From Virgibacillus_O sediminis (GTDB lineage Bacteria > Bacillota > Bacilli > Bacillales > Amphibacillaceae), in the NCBI RefSeq assembly GCF_042643265.1, contig NZ_JBHRRZ010000016.1, positions 62,001 through 126,000 on the forward strand: a stretch of 64,000 bases of DNA, written 5' to 3'. The notes under the pieces were generated by a model. The model did no database searches, had not been told where the DNA came from, and saw only the letters and a program-made list of their open reading frames with translations. The position numbers and the translations under genes are program-made. How positions within the stretch are numbered: position 1 is the stretch's first letter; every line of letters begins with the position of its first letter. Of the stretch, positions 7,318 through 16,637 are shown piece by piece.

Positions 7318-8664
7318 TTGGAAAACATCGATGATCTGTGGGTTGCAACCCTGGAGAAAATTGAAGAAAAAATTAGTAAGCCTAGCTTCGATACCTGGCT
7401 AAAGAATACCAATGCCGAGAAAATCGAAGAAAATACCCTGGTTATATCTGCACCAAATGAGTTCGCTAGGGATTGGCTGGAAAATCAATATACCAATCTA
7501 ATTTCTAACATTTTAGAAGAAATTACAGGGACCAGGCTGACAACGAAATTTATCATCCCTGAATCCGTTTCGCATGACGAAGAACCGGAAGCAGAGCCCA
7601 AACCAACGACTGATGCCGCAAATAATGGTGATGTGCCCAAATCGATGCTCAATTCCAAATATACGTTTGACACCTTTGTGATCGGAGCTGGAAACCGTTT
7701 TGCCCATGCTGCATCCTTGGCAGTGGCAGAGGCACCTGCTAAAGCATACAACCCCCTCTTCATCTATGGAGGGGTCGGCCTCGGCAAAACTCACCTGATG
7801 AATGCAATTGGACATTATGTTCGTGAGCATGACCCAAATGCCAAAGTCGTCTATTTATCGTCAGAAAAATTCACGAACGAATTCATCAACGCCATTATGG
7901 ACAACAAAACCATCAATTTCCGGAATAAGTACCGGAATGTCGATGTGCTCTTGATTGATGATATACAATTCATCGCTGGCAAAGAATCGACACAGGAAGA
8001 ATTTTTCCATACTTTCAATACGCTGCATGAAGAAAGCAAGCAAATCATCATTTCCAGTGACCGGCCACCTAAGGAGATTCCTACACTGGAGGATCGTTTG
8101 CGTTCCCGCTTCGAATGGGGGTTAATCACGGATATAACGCCGCCGGACCTTGAAACAAGGATTGCTATCTTGACCAAGAAGGCAAAGGCCGAGGGGTTGG
8201 ATATACCTAACGAAGTGATGCTGTATATTGCCAATCAGATCGACACAAATATACGTGAACTGGAAGGGGCCCTTATTCGAGTTGTTGCATATTCCTCTTT
8301 AGTCAACCAGGATATTGATGCCTCACTTGCTGCTGATGCATTAAAGGACATCATTCCCAGCAGCAAACCGAAAGTCATCACCATTAACAGCATCATGGAA
8401 GCTGTCGGAGAAAAGTACAACGTGCGGTTGGAAGATTTCATCGCTAAGAAGCGTACTAAATCCATCGCATTCCCTAGGCAGATAGCTATGTACTTGTCCC
8501 GGGAAATGACCGATTACTCCCTGCCTAAAATCGGCGAAGAATTTGGCGGACGGGATCATACCACGGTTATCCATGCCCATGAAAAGATCGCAAAGATGCT
8601 GGAAAACGATACATCTTTGAATCGTGAACTGGAAGAGTTGAAAGAGCAGCTGAAGACATTTTAA
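7318..8664 (+). CDS. dnaA: Chromosomal replication initiator protein DnaA
   Basis: The 448-residue initiator starts at TTG 7318, eight bases after AAAGGAGTG. Domain I (about 1-80) is followed by an acidic linker and an AAA+ ATPase domain with Walker A GGVGLGKTH and Walker B LLIDDIQF. The C-terminal helix-turn-helix carries the DnaA signature GGRDHTTVIHAH, which reads the 9-mer boxes. ATP-DnaA binds oriC on both sides of this gene, opens the duplex and loads the helicase. Length and motif order are normal for Bacillaceae. Confidence 0.99.
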   Translation: MENIDDLWVATLEKIEEKISKPSFDTWLKNTNAEKIEENTLVISAPNEFARDWLENQYTNLISNILEEITGTRLTTKFIIPESVSHDEEPEAEPKPTTDAANNGDVPKSMLNSKYTFDTFVIGAGNRFAHAASLAVAEAPAKAYNPLFIYGGVGLGKTHLMNAIGHYVREHDPNAKVVYLSSEKFTNEFINAIMDNKTINFRNKYRNVDVLLIDDIQFIAGKESTQEEFFHTFNTLHEESKQIIISSDRPPKEIPTLEDRLRSRFEWGLITDITPPDLETRIAILTKKAKAEGLDIPNEVMLYIANQIDTNIRELEGALIRVVAYSSLVNQDIDASLAADALKDIIPSSKPKVITINSIMEAVGEKYNVRLEDFIAKKRTKSIAFPRQIAMYLSREMTDYSLPKIGEEFGGRDHTTVIHAHEKIAKMLENDTSLNRELEELKEQLKTF

Positions 8665-8687
8665 TATCTTGCTGTAGAATATCCCCA

Positions 8688-8840
8688 TGTGGATACTGTG
8701 GAGGCGAGTGCAGAATTATAAACAAGTTGTCCACAGTGGATAACTCTGAAGAAATGACGAAAAAATTGACTTATCCACATAAACACAGCCCTTATTACTA
8801 TTATTACGGTATTTTATAAATAAAAATATATATAAAGAAC
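8688..8840. other. oriC: oriC, downstream half with DnaA boxes and unwinding element (dnaA-dnaN intergenic)
   Basis: DnaA boxes lie at 8688-8696 (one mismatch), 8727-8735 and 8735-8743 (one mismatch each, overlapping by one base) and 8771-8779 (perfect). Past a GC-rich spacer (8780-8791) come a DnaA-trio run and an A+T tract reaching about 8840, the likely DNA unwinding element. This order of box, GC spacer, trios and AT-rich DNA is that of the B. subtilis basal unwinding system. Confidence 0.85.
8792..8806 (+). other. DnaA-trio tract
   Basis: Five triplets TTA TTA CTA TTA TTA on the plus strand read 3'-AAT AAT GAT AAT AAT-5' on the complement, matching the 3'-[G/A]AT-5' DnaA-trio rule. The run starts 12 bases after the perfect DnaA box at 8771-8779. 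Confidence 0.7.
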
Positions 8841-8862
8841 TTCCATTAGGAGGATTTATTTC

Positions 8863-9999
8863 ATGAAATTCATTATTCAACGTGATCAATTGATAGCAAG
8901 TGTCCAGGATGTAATGAAAGCAATCTCGTCCAGAACAGTAATACCGATTTTGACGGGGATGAAGGTTGAAGCAAAACATCATGGAATAACGCTTACCGGA
9001 AGTGACTCTGATATTTCCATCGAATCGTACATTCCTGCTGAGGAAGACGGAAATGTCAATGTAGAGCAGATCGAAGAAGGAAGCATTGTCCTCCAGGCGA
9101 AATACTTCCCGGATATTGTCAAAAAGCTGCCAGAGAAAACGGTAGAGATCACCGCTGATGAAAATTTGAAAGTTACGATACGATCAGGCAATGCGGAATT
9201 CAATTTAAACGGCCAGGATGCAGAAGAATATCCACAACTTCCAAAACTGCAAACTGACGACAGTTTTGAAATCCCGACAGATCTATTGAAAAGCATGATC
9301 AAACAGACAGTATTCGCTGTTTCCACGATGGAAACCCGGCCGATTCTCACCGGCGTAAATATGAAGCTGGCGGACCATAAACTTTCCTTTACCGCCACAG
9401 ACAGCCACCGACTGGCTTCCAGGGAAATTCCTGTCCCTAATGCAAACACGGAGTTCCCGAATATTGTCGTTCCCGGAAAAAGCCTGAACGAATTGAATAA
9501 AATTTTGGCCGACTCGGAAGAAAAGGTGGAAATCAGTGTGACCAATAACCAAATTCTCTTCCGTACCAGACATCTTAATTTCCTGTCGCGCCTTCTTGAC
9601 GGGAACTATCCGGAAACCTCCAGGCTGATTCCTGACCAAAGCAAAACGGTCATCTATGCGAAAACAAAGGAACTGCTCGGATCCATTGACCGTGCTTCAC
9701 TACTAGCCAAGGAAGAGCGGAACAATGTCGTACGTCTGTCGGCACAAGGGGAATCGCTTGTCGAAATCACCAGTAATTCTCCAGAAGTGGGAACGGTCGC
9801 AGAAGATCTCACTGTGTCCTCCATCGAAGGAGAAGAATTGAAGATTTCTTTCAGTTCAAAATACATGATGGAGGCGCTGCGGGCCATCGATTATGAAGAA
9901 GTGAAAATTGAATTCACCGGAGCCATGCGCCCGTTCATCATCCGCCCGGCAAATGAAGATCCAATCCTGCAACTGATCCTGCCAGTACGGACATATTGA
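8863..9999 (+). CDS. dnaN: DNA polymerase III sliding clamp (beta subunit) DnaN
   Basis: The 378-residue beta clamp begins MKFIIQRDQLIASVQDVMKAIS and ends with the conserved PILQLILPVRTY tail. Three clamp repeats of about 125 residues can be followed through the sequence. The dimeric ring tethers the replicative polymerase to DNA. The start ATG has TAGGAGGAT upstream. The gene follows dnaA across the oriC unwinding segment and ends before a terminator, so it is separated from yaaA-recF. Confidence 0.98.
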   Translation: MKFIIQRDQLIASVQDVMKAISSRTVIPILTGMKVEAKHHGITLTGSDSDISIESYIPAEEDGNVNVEQIEEGSIVLQAKYFPDIVKKLPEKTVEITADENLKVTIRSGNAEFNLNGQDAEEYPQLPKLQTDDSFEIPTDLLKSMIKQTVFAVSTMETRPILTGVNMKLADHKLSFTATDSHRLASREIPVPNANTEFPNIVVPGKSLNELNKILADSEEKVEISVTNNQILFRTRHLNFLSRLLDGNYPETSRLIPDQSKTVIYAKTKELLGSIDRASLLAKEERNNVVRLSAQGESLVEITSNSPEVGTVAEDLTVSSIEGEELKISFSSKYMMEALRAIDYEEVKIEFTGAMRPFIIRPANEDPILQLILPVRTY

Positions 10000-10065
10000 G
10001 TGAAAACCAGATAAATACTCTGATTGCATAAAATGGCTGTTCAGAGGACATAATAGTAGAAAAAT

Positions 10066-10097
10066 AAAGCTCTTATCGTTATTCGATGAGAGCTTTT
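10066..10097 (+). terminator. Terminator after dnaN
   Basis: Thirteen-base arms starting AAAGCTCTTATCG (one G-T pair) close a short loop and are followed by TTTT. The remainder of the dnaN-yaaA gap (10000-10248) shows only A+T-rich sequence and a weak possible promoter near 10168-10214. Confidence 0.8.
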
Positions 10098-10248
10098 CAT
10101 TTCCCTGAAGCAAAATAAAGGCTATATAAGCGTTTTTTTTACAAATCGAGGGGCTGACCTTTCTTTATTGCAAAAACTTTAGTAAAATAGGTTATAGAAC
10201 GTTTTAGAGTATAATCGTTAATTATCCAATGAAATTTGGTGAGTAAAA

Positions 10249-10470
10249 TTGCAGGAACAGATTGAAATAAATACAGAGTATATCCAGCTAGGGCAATTCA
10301 TTAAGCTTGCAAATATTCTGGAATCAGGCGGAATGGTCAAGGCTTTTCTGCAGGATGAAGGGGTATTGGTGAACGGGGAGCGCGAGCATCGCCGCGGAAG
10401 GAAATTATATCCTGACGATGTGATCGAAGTGGAAGGCTTTGGAACCTACCTCGTAACAAAAGAGGATTAA
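10249..10470 (+). CDS. yaaA: S4-domain RNA-binding protein YaaA/RlbA
   Basis: The 73-residue protein is a stand-alone S4 RNA-binding domain, with FIKLANILESGGMVKAFLQ and VLVNGEREHRRGRKLYPDD. YaaA lies between dnaN and recF in most Firmicutes and is proposed to act in ribosome assembly. Translation starts at TTG 10249 after GGTGAG. The stop codon is three bases from the recF ATG, so the two genes are translationally coupled. Confidence 0.92.
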   Translation: MQEQIEINTEYIQLGQFIKLANILESGGMVKAFLQDEGVLVNGEREHRRGRKLYPDDVIEVEGFGTYLVTKED

Positions 10471-10473
10471 TGC

Positions 10474-11586
10474 ATGCACATTGAGCAGCTGCAGCTGAAA
10501 AATTACCGTAATTATGAGAAGCTGGATATCGCTTTTGATGACAAAGTGAATCTCATCATCGGTGAGAATGCACAAGGCAAAACGAATTTGATGGAAGCCA
10601 TCTATGTATTGGCGCTAACCAAGTCGCACCGGACTTCCAAAGAGAAAGAACTGATCCAGTGGGAGAAGGATTTTGCCAGAATTGAAGGGCGGGTCACAAA
10701 ACGCAGCCAATCCTTCCCGCTTGAAATCATCTTATCGACAAAAGGTAAAAAGGCTAAACTGAACAGGATAGAGCAACAGCGCCTGAGTGATTATATCGGA
10801 GCGATGAACATTGTCATGTTTGCACCTGAGGACCTGGCATTGGTAAAAGGCCCTCCCCATACACGCAGGCGTTTTATTGATATGGAGCTTGGGCAGATAC
10901 AACCCCGTTATATCTATCACTTGGGGCAATATCAAAAAATACTAAAACAGCGAAACCATTTATTGAAGCAGCTGCAGCGGAGGGAAATGAACGATCCGAC
11001 CATGCTGCGGGTAATGACAGATCAATTAGCAGATCATGCCGCGTCACTATTGGAGAGGCGGTTTGTTTTTTTGGAATTGCTGAGAAAGTGGGCCGGGCCG
11101 ATCCATCACGGAATCAGCAGGAGCCTGGAACAGCTGGAAATTCAATATAATTCCACAATAGAAGTATCAGAAGAGGAAAATAAGGAAAAAATAGAAACTA
11201 TCTATCTCCGAAGATTCCAGGAAATCGAAGAAAAAGAAATAGACCGCGGCACGACGCTTCTCGGTCCACACAGGGATGATCTGATATTCAAGGTTAACGG
11301 GAAGGACGTACAGGTCTATGGATCTCAGGGGCAGCAGCGTACTGCTGCTTTATCTGTGAAGTTAGCAGAAATAGAACTGATCTATAATGAGATAGGCGAA
11401 TATCCAATCCTTCTCTTGGACGATGTACTTAGTGAACTGGATGACTATCGTCAATCCCATTTGCTGCACACCATCCAAGGCAGGGTTCAAACCTTTGTAT
11501 CTACTACAAGCGTGGATGGGATTAATCACGAGACATTACGAAAAGCCGAACAGTTCCACGTAGACGGCGGAACTGTCGATACCTAA
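10474..11586 (+). CDS. recF: DNA replication and repair protein RecF
   Basis: The 370-residue RecF is an ABC/SMC-type ATPase that helps load RecA at gapped DNA together with RecO and RecR. The Walker A motif GENAQGKTN is near residue 35. The ABC signature region GSQGQQRTAALSVKLAE and Walker B ILLLDDVLSELD are near the C-terminus. The N-terminus MHIEQLQLKNYRNYE is typical. It sits in the conserved dnaN-yaaA-recF-remB-gyrB order. Confidence 0.98.
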   Translation: MHIEQLQLKNYRNYEKLDIAFDDKVNLIIGENAQGKTNLMEAIYVLALTKSHRTSKEKELIQWEKDFARIEGRVTKRSQSFPLEIILSTKGKKAKLNRIEQQRLSDYIGAMNIVMFAPEDLALVKGPPHTRRRFIDMELGQIQPRYIYHLGQYQKILKQRNHLLKQLQRREMNDPTMLRVMTDQLADHAASLLERRFVFLELLRKWAGPIHHGISRSLEQLEIQYNSTIEVSEEENKEKIETIYLRRFQEIEEKEIDRGTTLLGPHRDDLIFKVNGKDVQVYGSQGQQRTAALSVKLAEIELIYNEIGEYPILLLDDVLSELDDYRQSHLLHTIQGRVQTFVSTTSVDGINHETLRKAEQFHVDGGTVDT

Positions 11587-11605
11587 TCCAAGGGGAGCCA
11601 TGCTT

Positions 11606-11905
11606 ATGTTTATTCATATAGGAAATGATCATGTCATCCAGTCTAAGGATGTAATCGCCATCCTTGATTACAACCTGATTTCCTCCTCTTCTATCATGGA
11701 AGAGATGATAACGGAATGGGCTGTAAAGAAAAAAGTGCTGGGGCCCATGGCGGAGGCCAAATCAGTGATGATCACCAAGGAAATCATCTACTACAGCCAA
11801 CTGTCAGTCAGTACGCTGAAGAAAAGGGCTAGTATGATTTCCACCATCAGCAAACTGGATGACTATTCAGATGAAATTAAAGATGAAGAATTAGATGAAG
11901 AGTAA
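11606..11905 (+). CDS. remB: Extracellular matrix regulator RemB (YaaB, DUF370)
   Basis: The protein has 99 residues if translation starts at ATG 11606 (MFIHIGND), which has proper spacing from AAGGGGAG. An ATG two codons earlier is too close to that site. The DUF370 core, an HIGND motif followed by VIAILDYNLISSS, resembles RemA/RemB, DNA-binding regulators of matrix and osmoprotection genes in Bacillus. The C-terminus is an acidic tail. The position between recF and gyrB is conserved. Confidence 0.9.
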   Translation: MFIHIGNDHVIQSKDVIAILDYNLISSSSIMEEMITEWAVKKKVLGPMAEAKSVMITKEIIYYSQLSVSTLKKRASMISTISKLDDYSDEIKDEELDEE

Positions 11906-11964
11906 AGAAAACCTCTGGCAGCAGATGTACCTGCAGCCGACTATGAAGAAATGAAGGTGGAATG

Positions 11965-13890
11965 ATGGCAATGGAAGATAAGAATATGAACGAACAGGCT
12001 TATGGAGCAGATCAAATACAGGTGCTGGAAGGCTTGGAAGCTGTCCGTAAAAGGCCTGGTATGTACATTGGCTCTACTAGTGGGAAAGGGCTCCACCATC
12101 TCGTCTGGGAAATTGTCGATAACAGTATTGACGAAGCACTGGCTGGCTATTGCGATCATATTCAAGTAATCATTGAAGAGGACAACAGTATAACTGTGAA
12201 GGACAATGGCCGGGGTATACCTGTCGATATCCAGAAAAAAACCGGCCGTCCTGCCTTGGAAGTAATTATGACCGTTCTTCATGCCGGTGGTAAATTCGGC
12301 GGGGGCGGATATAAGGTTTCCGGGGGACTTCATGGAGTGGGTGCTTCCGTGGTCAACGCACTTTCCAGCAGTCTGGAGGTATATGTGCACCGGGATAACA
12401 ACATCTATTTCCTCGAATTTAAGAAAGGCGTCCCACAAGGCGAAATTGAAGTGATCGGTGAGACGGAAATCACCGGGACCGTCATCCATTTTACACCGGA
12501 TAAGGAGATTTTCACGGAGACAACCGAATACGAGTATGAGGTACTGTCCCAACGGCTGCGTGAACTTGCTTTCCTAAATAAGGGACTGACCATCACGGTA
12601 GAGGATAAGCGGACAGGTGAAGAGCCGGTAAGCTATTTTTATGAAGGCGGCATTAATTCTTATGTAGAATATTTGAACAGAACAAGAGATACCCTGCATG
12701 AACCTTTTTATGCAGAAGGAGAAGAACAGGGCATTGCGGTGGAAATTTCCATCCAATACAATGATGGCTTTTCCAGCAATTTGTATTCCTATGCCAATAA
12801 TATCCATACGTACGAGGGAGGCACCCACGAATCGGGTTTTCGTACCGGTCTGACACGAGTGGTCAATGATTATGCGCGCAAAAATAATTTATTTAAAGAG
12901 AATGACCCGAACCTTTCCGGTGATGATGTACGGGAAGGGATGACGGCTATCGTATCCGTTAAGCACCCTGATCCTCAATTTGAGGGGCAGACGAAGACAA
13001 AATTGGGCAACAGTGAAGTTCGAACTGTTGTGGATGGGATATTCAGTGAAGAATTTTCCAAATTTCTATTTGAAAATCCGTCCATAGGAAAAATTATTGT
13101 AGAAAAAGGGCTAATGGCTTCTCGTGCTCGGATGGCCGCCAAAAAGGCGAGAGAACTGACCAGGAGAAAGAGTGCCCTGGAAGTATCCAATCTGCCGGGA
13201 AAACTTGCCGACTGCTCGTCCAGAAATGCAGAAATCAGTGAGCTTTATATCGTAGAGGGTGATTCCGCCGGTGGTTCAGCAAAAGCCGGACGGGATAGAC
13301 ATTTTCAGGCCATCCTTCCATTGCGGGGAAAGATATTGAATGTCGAAAAGGCCCGTCTGGACAGAATTCTCTCTAACAATGAAGTACGCTCGATGATTAC
13401 TGCACTTGGAACAGGCATCGGGGAAGAATTTGATATTTCAAAAGCACGTTATCATAAGATTGTCATCATGACAGATGCCGATGTCGATGGGGCTCACATC
13501 CGCACCTTATTATTAACGTTTTTCTACCGGTATATGCGCCCGTTGATTGAAAATGGTTATATATATATTGCCCAGCCTCCTCTCTTTAAGGTGCAGCAGG
13601 GGAAGAATGCCTATTATGCATATAATGATGCAGAATTGGACCAAATTCTGGCAAAGATTCCAAAGACACCGAAACCCGGTCTGCAGCGGTATAAGGGCCT
13701 AGGGGAAATGAATGCGACCCAGCTGTGGGAGACCACAATGGATCCAGAAAACCGTACGCTGCTGCAAGTGGATCTATCGGATGCTATGGATGCTGATCAG
13801 GTATTTGACATGCTGATGGGAGACAGGGTGGAGCCACGCAGGAACTTTATTGAAGAAAATGCACAATACGTACAAAATCTGGATGTTTAA
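11965..13890 (+). CDS. gyrB: DNA gyrase subunit B
   Basis: The approximately 641-residue GyrB has an N-terminal GHKL ATPase domain (VLEGLEAVRKRPGMYIGST, DNGRGIPVD and GGLHGVGASVVN). The TOPRIM part follows, with EGDSAGGSAKAGRDR and TDADVDGAHIRTL, and the C-terminal GLGEMNA region after that. It supplies ATP hydrolysis for supercoiling by the GyrA2B2 tetramer. Three in-frame ATGs (11962, 11965, 11971) compete; 11965 gives the MAME start seen in related genera, and 11971 has the best distance from AAGGTGG. Confidence 0.98.
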   Translation: MAMEDKNMNEQAYGADQIQVLEGLEAVRKRPGMYIGSTSGKGLHHLVWEIVDNSIDEALAGYCDHIQVIIEEDNSITVKDNGRGIPVDIQKKTGRPALEVIMTVLHAGGKFGGGGYKVSGGLHGVGASVVNALSSSLEVYVHRDNNIYFLEFKKGVPQGEIEVIGETEITGTVIHFTPDKEIFTETTEYEYEVLSQRLRELAFLNKGLTITVEDKRTGEEPVSYFYEGGINSYVEYLNRTRDTLHEPFYAEGEEQGIAVEISIQYNDGFSSNLYSYANNIHTYEGGTHESGFRTGLTRVVNDYARKNNLFKENDPNLSGDDVREGMTAIVSVKHPDPQFEGQTKTKLGNSEVRTVVDGIFSEEFSKFLFENPSIGKIIVEKGLMASRARMAAKKARELTRRKSALEVSNLPGKLADCSSRNAEISELYIVEGDSAGGSAKAGRDRHFQAILPLRGKILNVEKARLDRILSNNEVRSMITALGTGIGEEFDISKARYHKIVIMTDADVDGAHIRTLLLTFFYRYMRPLIENGYIYIAQPPLFKVQQGKNAYYAYNDAELDQILAKIPKTPKPGLQRYKGLGEMNATQLWETTMDPENRTLLQVDLSDAMDADQVFDMLMGDRVEPRRNFIEENAQYVQNLDV

Positions 13891-13978
13891 GTTAATGGCA
13901 GTTAGTTAAACTGCTTCAAATAGATTGCAACTTTGGAAGAGATCACTATTGAAATAAATAGTGGTGGGAGGTAATGAA

Positions 13979-16486
13979 ATGGCAGAGGAACAACGTCCGA
14001 ACGTTCAGGAAATCAATATCAGCAAGGAAATGCGCACATCTTTTCTCGACTATGCAATGAGTGTCATTGTAGCACGGGCCCTCCCCGATGTACGGGATGG
14101 CATGAAGCCGGTTCACCGCCGTATTCTATATGCTATGAATGACCTTGGGATGCATTCAGACAAGGCTTATAAAAAATCGGCCCGGATTGTCGGGGAAGTT
14201 ATTGGTAAGTATCACCCACATGGGGATTCTGCCGTTTATGAAACGATGGTGCGGATGGCGCAGGACTTCAGTTATCGGTACATGCTTGTCGATGGCCACG
14301 GGAATTTCGGGTCCGTCGACGGGGATTCCGCAGCTGCGATGCGTTATACCGAAGCCAGAATGTCTAAAATCTCCATGGAACTCATGCGTGACATCAACAA
14401 AGACACGATTGATTATCAGGATAACTATGATGGCACAGAAAGAGAGCCGATGGTGCTTCCAGCAAGGTTCCCTAACCTATTAGTGAATGGTGCTGCCGGA
14501 ATTGCAGTCGGGATGGCTACCAACATACCTCCCCATAATCTTGGGGAAACGATCGATGCCGTTCTAGCAGTCAGCAAGGATCCGGATATCACTATTAATG
14601 AACTGATGGAAAACCACCTGCCTGGACCTGACTTTCCTACTTTCGGGCAGATACTTGGAAGAAGTGGTATTCGAAAGGCCTATGAGACAGGAAAAGGCTC
14701 CCTTACTCTAAGAGCCAAGGTGGAGATCGAGGAACAGCCAAATGGGAAGGAAAGAATCCTGGTAACGGAATTGCCTTATCAGGTCAATAAGGCGAGGCTT
14801 GTAGAAAAAATTGCCGAACATGTCCGTGAAAAAAGGATTGAAGGAATAACAGACCTGCGGGATGAATCCGACCGCAATGGCATGCGGGTGGTTATCGAAC
14901 TGCGTAAGGACGCTAATGCTAACGTAGTATTGAATAATCTGTACAAGCATACCGCCCTGCAGACAACCTTCGGCATAAATATGCTGTCCTTAGTGAATGG
15001 CCAACCTAAGGTCTTGAATATTAAACAATGCCTGGAATATTATTTGGATCATCAAAAAGTGATTATCAAACGCCGTACTGCATTCGAACTGCGCAAAGCA
15101 GAAGCCAGAGCACATATCCTTGAAGGACTCCGTATAGCTCTGGACCACTTGGATGAGGTAATCGCTCTAATCCGCAATTCAAAAACCACTGATATTGCCA
15201 GAGAAGGTCTGGTGGACAGATTTAATCTCTCTGAAAAGCAAGCTCAAGCCATTCTCGATATGCGTCTGCAGCGTTTGACAGGTTTGGAAAGAGAAAAGAT
15301 TGAAGATGAATATAAGGAACTTCAAAAATTGATTGCTGAACTGAAAGCCATCTTGGCGGATGAAGAAAAAGTACTCGAAATCATCCGGGAAGAGCTTTTG
15401 GAAATAAAAGAACGATTCAATGATGACCGCCGAACTGAAATTGTAGCTGGAGGGGCAGGTTTCCTGGAGGATGAAGATCTGATTCCTCAGGAAAACGTGG
15501 TAATCACCTTGACACATCAAGGGTATATCAAACGTCTCCCTGCATCTACCTATAGGACCCAAAAACGCGGCGGTAGAGGGATCCAAGGAATGGGAACCAA
15601 TGAAGATGACTTTGTCGAACATCTGGTATCCACTTCCACCCATGATACTCTGTTGTTCTTTACCAATAAGGGTAAAGTGTATAAGACCAAAGGGTATGAA
15701 GTGCCGGAATTCAGTAGGACGGCAAAAGGGATACCAATCATCAACCTGCTGCAGGTAGAAAAAGGTGAATGGGTAAACGCCGTTATTACTGTCAGTGAAT
15801 ACGCGGAGGATAAATATTTATTCTTCACTACCAAACACGGAATTTCCAAGCGGACCTCTCTTGCCCAGTTTGCCAATATCCGCAAGGGCGGTTTGATTGC
15901 TGTAGGGCTCCGGGAGGAAGATGAACTTATTTCCGTACGATTGACGGATGGAACAAAGGATATAATGATCGCTACTAAACATGGCTATCTTATCCGCTTT
16001 GAAGAATCGCAAATTCGTACAATGGGCCGCACAGCTGCAGGTGTAAAAGGAATCTCCCTAAGGGAAGACGATGAAGTTGTTTCCATGGAAATACTCGAAG
16101 AAGGGTCTAATATCCTCCATGTCACCAATAAAGGCTTTGGAAAACAGACACCTGAAGAGGAGTATCGCCGGACAAACCGTGGCGGAAAAGGAATTTTCAC
16201 CTGTAAACTGGCTGATAAGACTGGGGATGTAGCTGCTGTGAAAGCTGTATCTGGAAATGAAGACCTTATGCTTATCACCGTTGCTGGTGTATTGATCCGT
16301 ATACCGGTTGCAGAAATTTCCCAAACAGGCAGAAACACCGTGGGAGTACGGCTGATCCGCCTGCAGGATGAGGAAGAGGTTGCAACCGTTACAAGGGTAG
16401 GCAGTGAGGAAGAGGAAGAAAAGATAGAAGAGGCTGCAGAACAGACTGAAGAGACTGCAGATCTCACAGAAACAGAGGAAGAATAA
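13979..16486 (+). CDS. gyrA: DNA gyrase subunit A
   Basis: Starting at ATG 13979, eight bases after GGGAGG, the protein has 835 residues. The catalytic tyrosine is Tyr123 in AAMRYTEARM. The quinolone-resistance region reads HPHGDSAVYE with Ser84 and Glu88, so the wild-type, susceptible residues are present. The C-terminal half carries the beta-pinwheel with the GyrA box-like QKRGGRG. The C-terminus is an acidic, Glu-rich tail of about 35 residues. It forms the breakage-reunion subunit with GyrB. Confidence 0.98.
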   Translation: MAEEQRPNVQEINISKEMRTSFLDYAMSVIVARALPDVRDGMKPVHRRILYAMNDLGMHSDKAYKKSARIVGEVIGKYHPHGDSAVYETMVRMAQDFSYRYMLVDGHGNFGSVDGDSAAAMRYTEARMSKISMELMRDINKDTIDYQDNYDGTEREPMVLPARFPNLLVNGAAGIAVGMATNIPPHNLGETIDAVLAVSKDPDITINELMENHLPGPDFPTFGQILGRSGIRKAYETGKGSLTLRAKVEIEEQPNGKERILVTELPYQVNKARLVEKIAEHVREKRIEGITDLRDESDRNGMRVVIELRKDANANVVLNNLYKHTALQTTFGINMLSLVNGQPKVLNIKQCLEYYLDHQKVIIKRRTAFELRKAEARAHILEGLRIALDHLDEVIALIRNSKTTDIAREGLVDRFNLSEKQAQAILDMRLQRLTGLEREKIEDEYKELQKLIAELKAILADEEKVLEIIREELLEIKERFNDDRRTEIVAGGAGFLEDEDLIPQENVVITLTHQGYIKRLPASTYRTQKRGGRGIQGMGTNEDDFVEHLVSTSTHDTLLFFTNKGKVYKTKGYEVPEFSRTAKGIPIINLLQVEKGEWVNAVITVSEYAEDKYLFFTTKHGISKRTSLAQFANIRKGGLIAVGLREEDELISVRLTDGTKDIMIATKHGYLIRFEESQIRTMGRTAAGVKGISLREDDEVVSMEILEEGSNILHVTNKGFGKQTPEEEYRRTNRGGKGIFTCKLADKTGDVAAVKAVSGNEDLMLITVAGVLIRIPVAEISQTGRNTVGVRLIRLQDEEEVATVTRVGSEEEEEKIEEAAEQTEETADLTETEEE

Positions 16487-16491
16487 TGATG

Positions 16492-16526
16492 GGACAGCTC
16501 CTTTTTTAAAGAGCTGTCCTTTTTTG
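16492..16526 (+). terminator. Terminator after gyrA
   Basis: GGACAGCTC (16492-16500) and GAGCTGTCC (16511-16519) form a perfect stem with a six-base T tract directly after it. Confidence 0.9.
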
Positions 16527-16637
16527 CTTCAATAATCAAAGATTTAATACGATAGTAGAAGTAGAAGGAAAAAAGAATGGTGGAATAGACGGTTGACACA
16601 ATAGAATTTCTGGACAGCTAGAACGGAGGAAGAGAAG

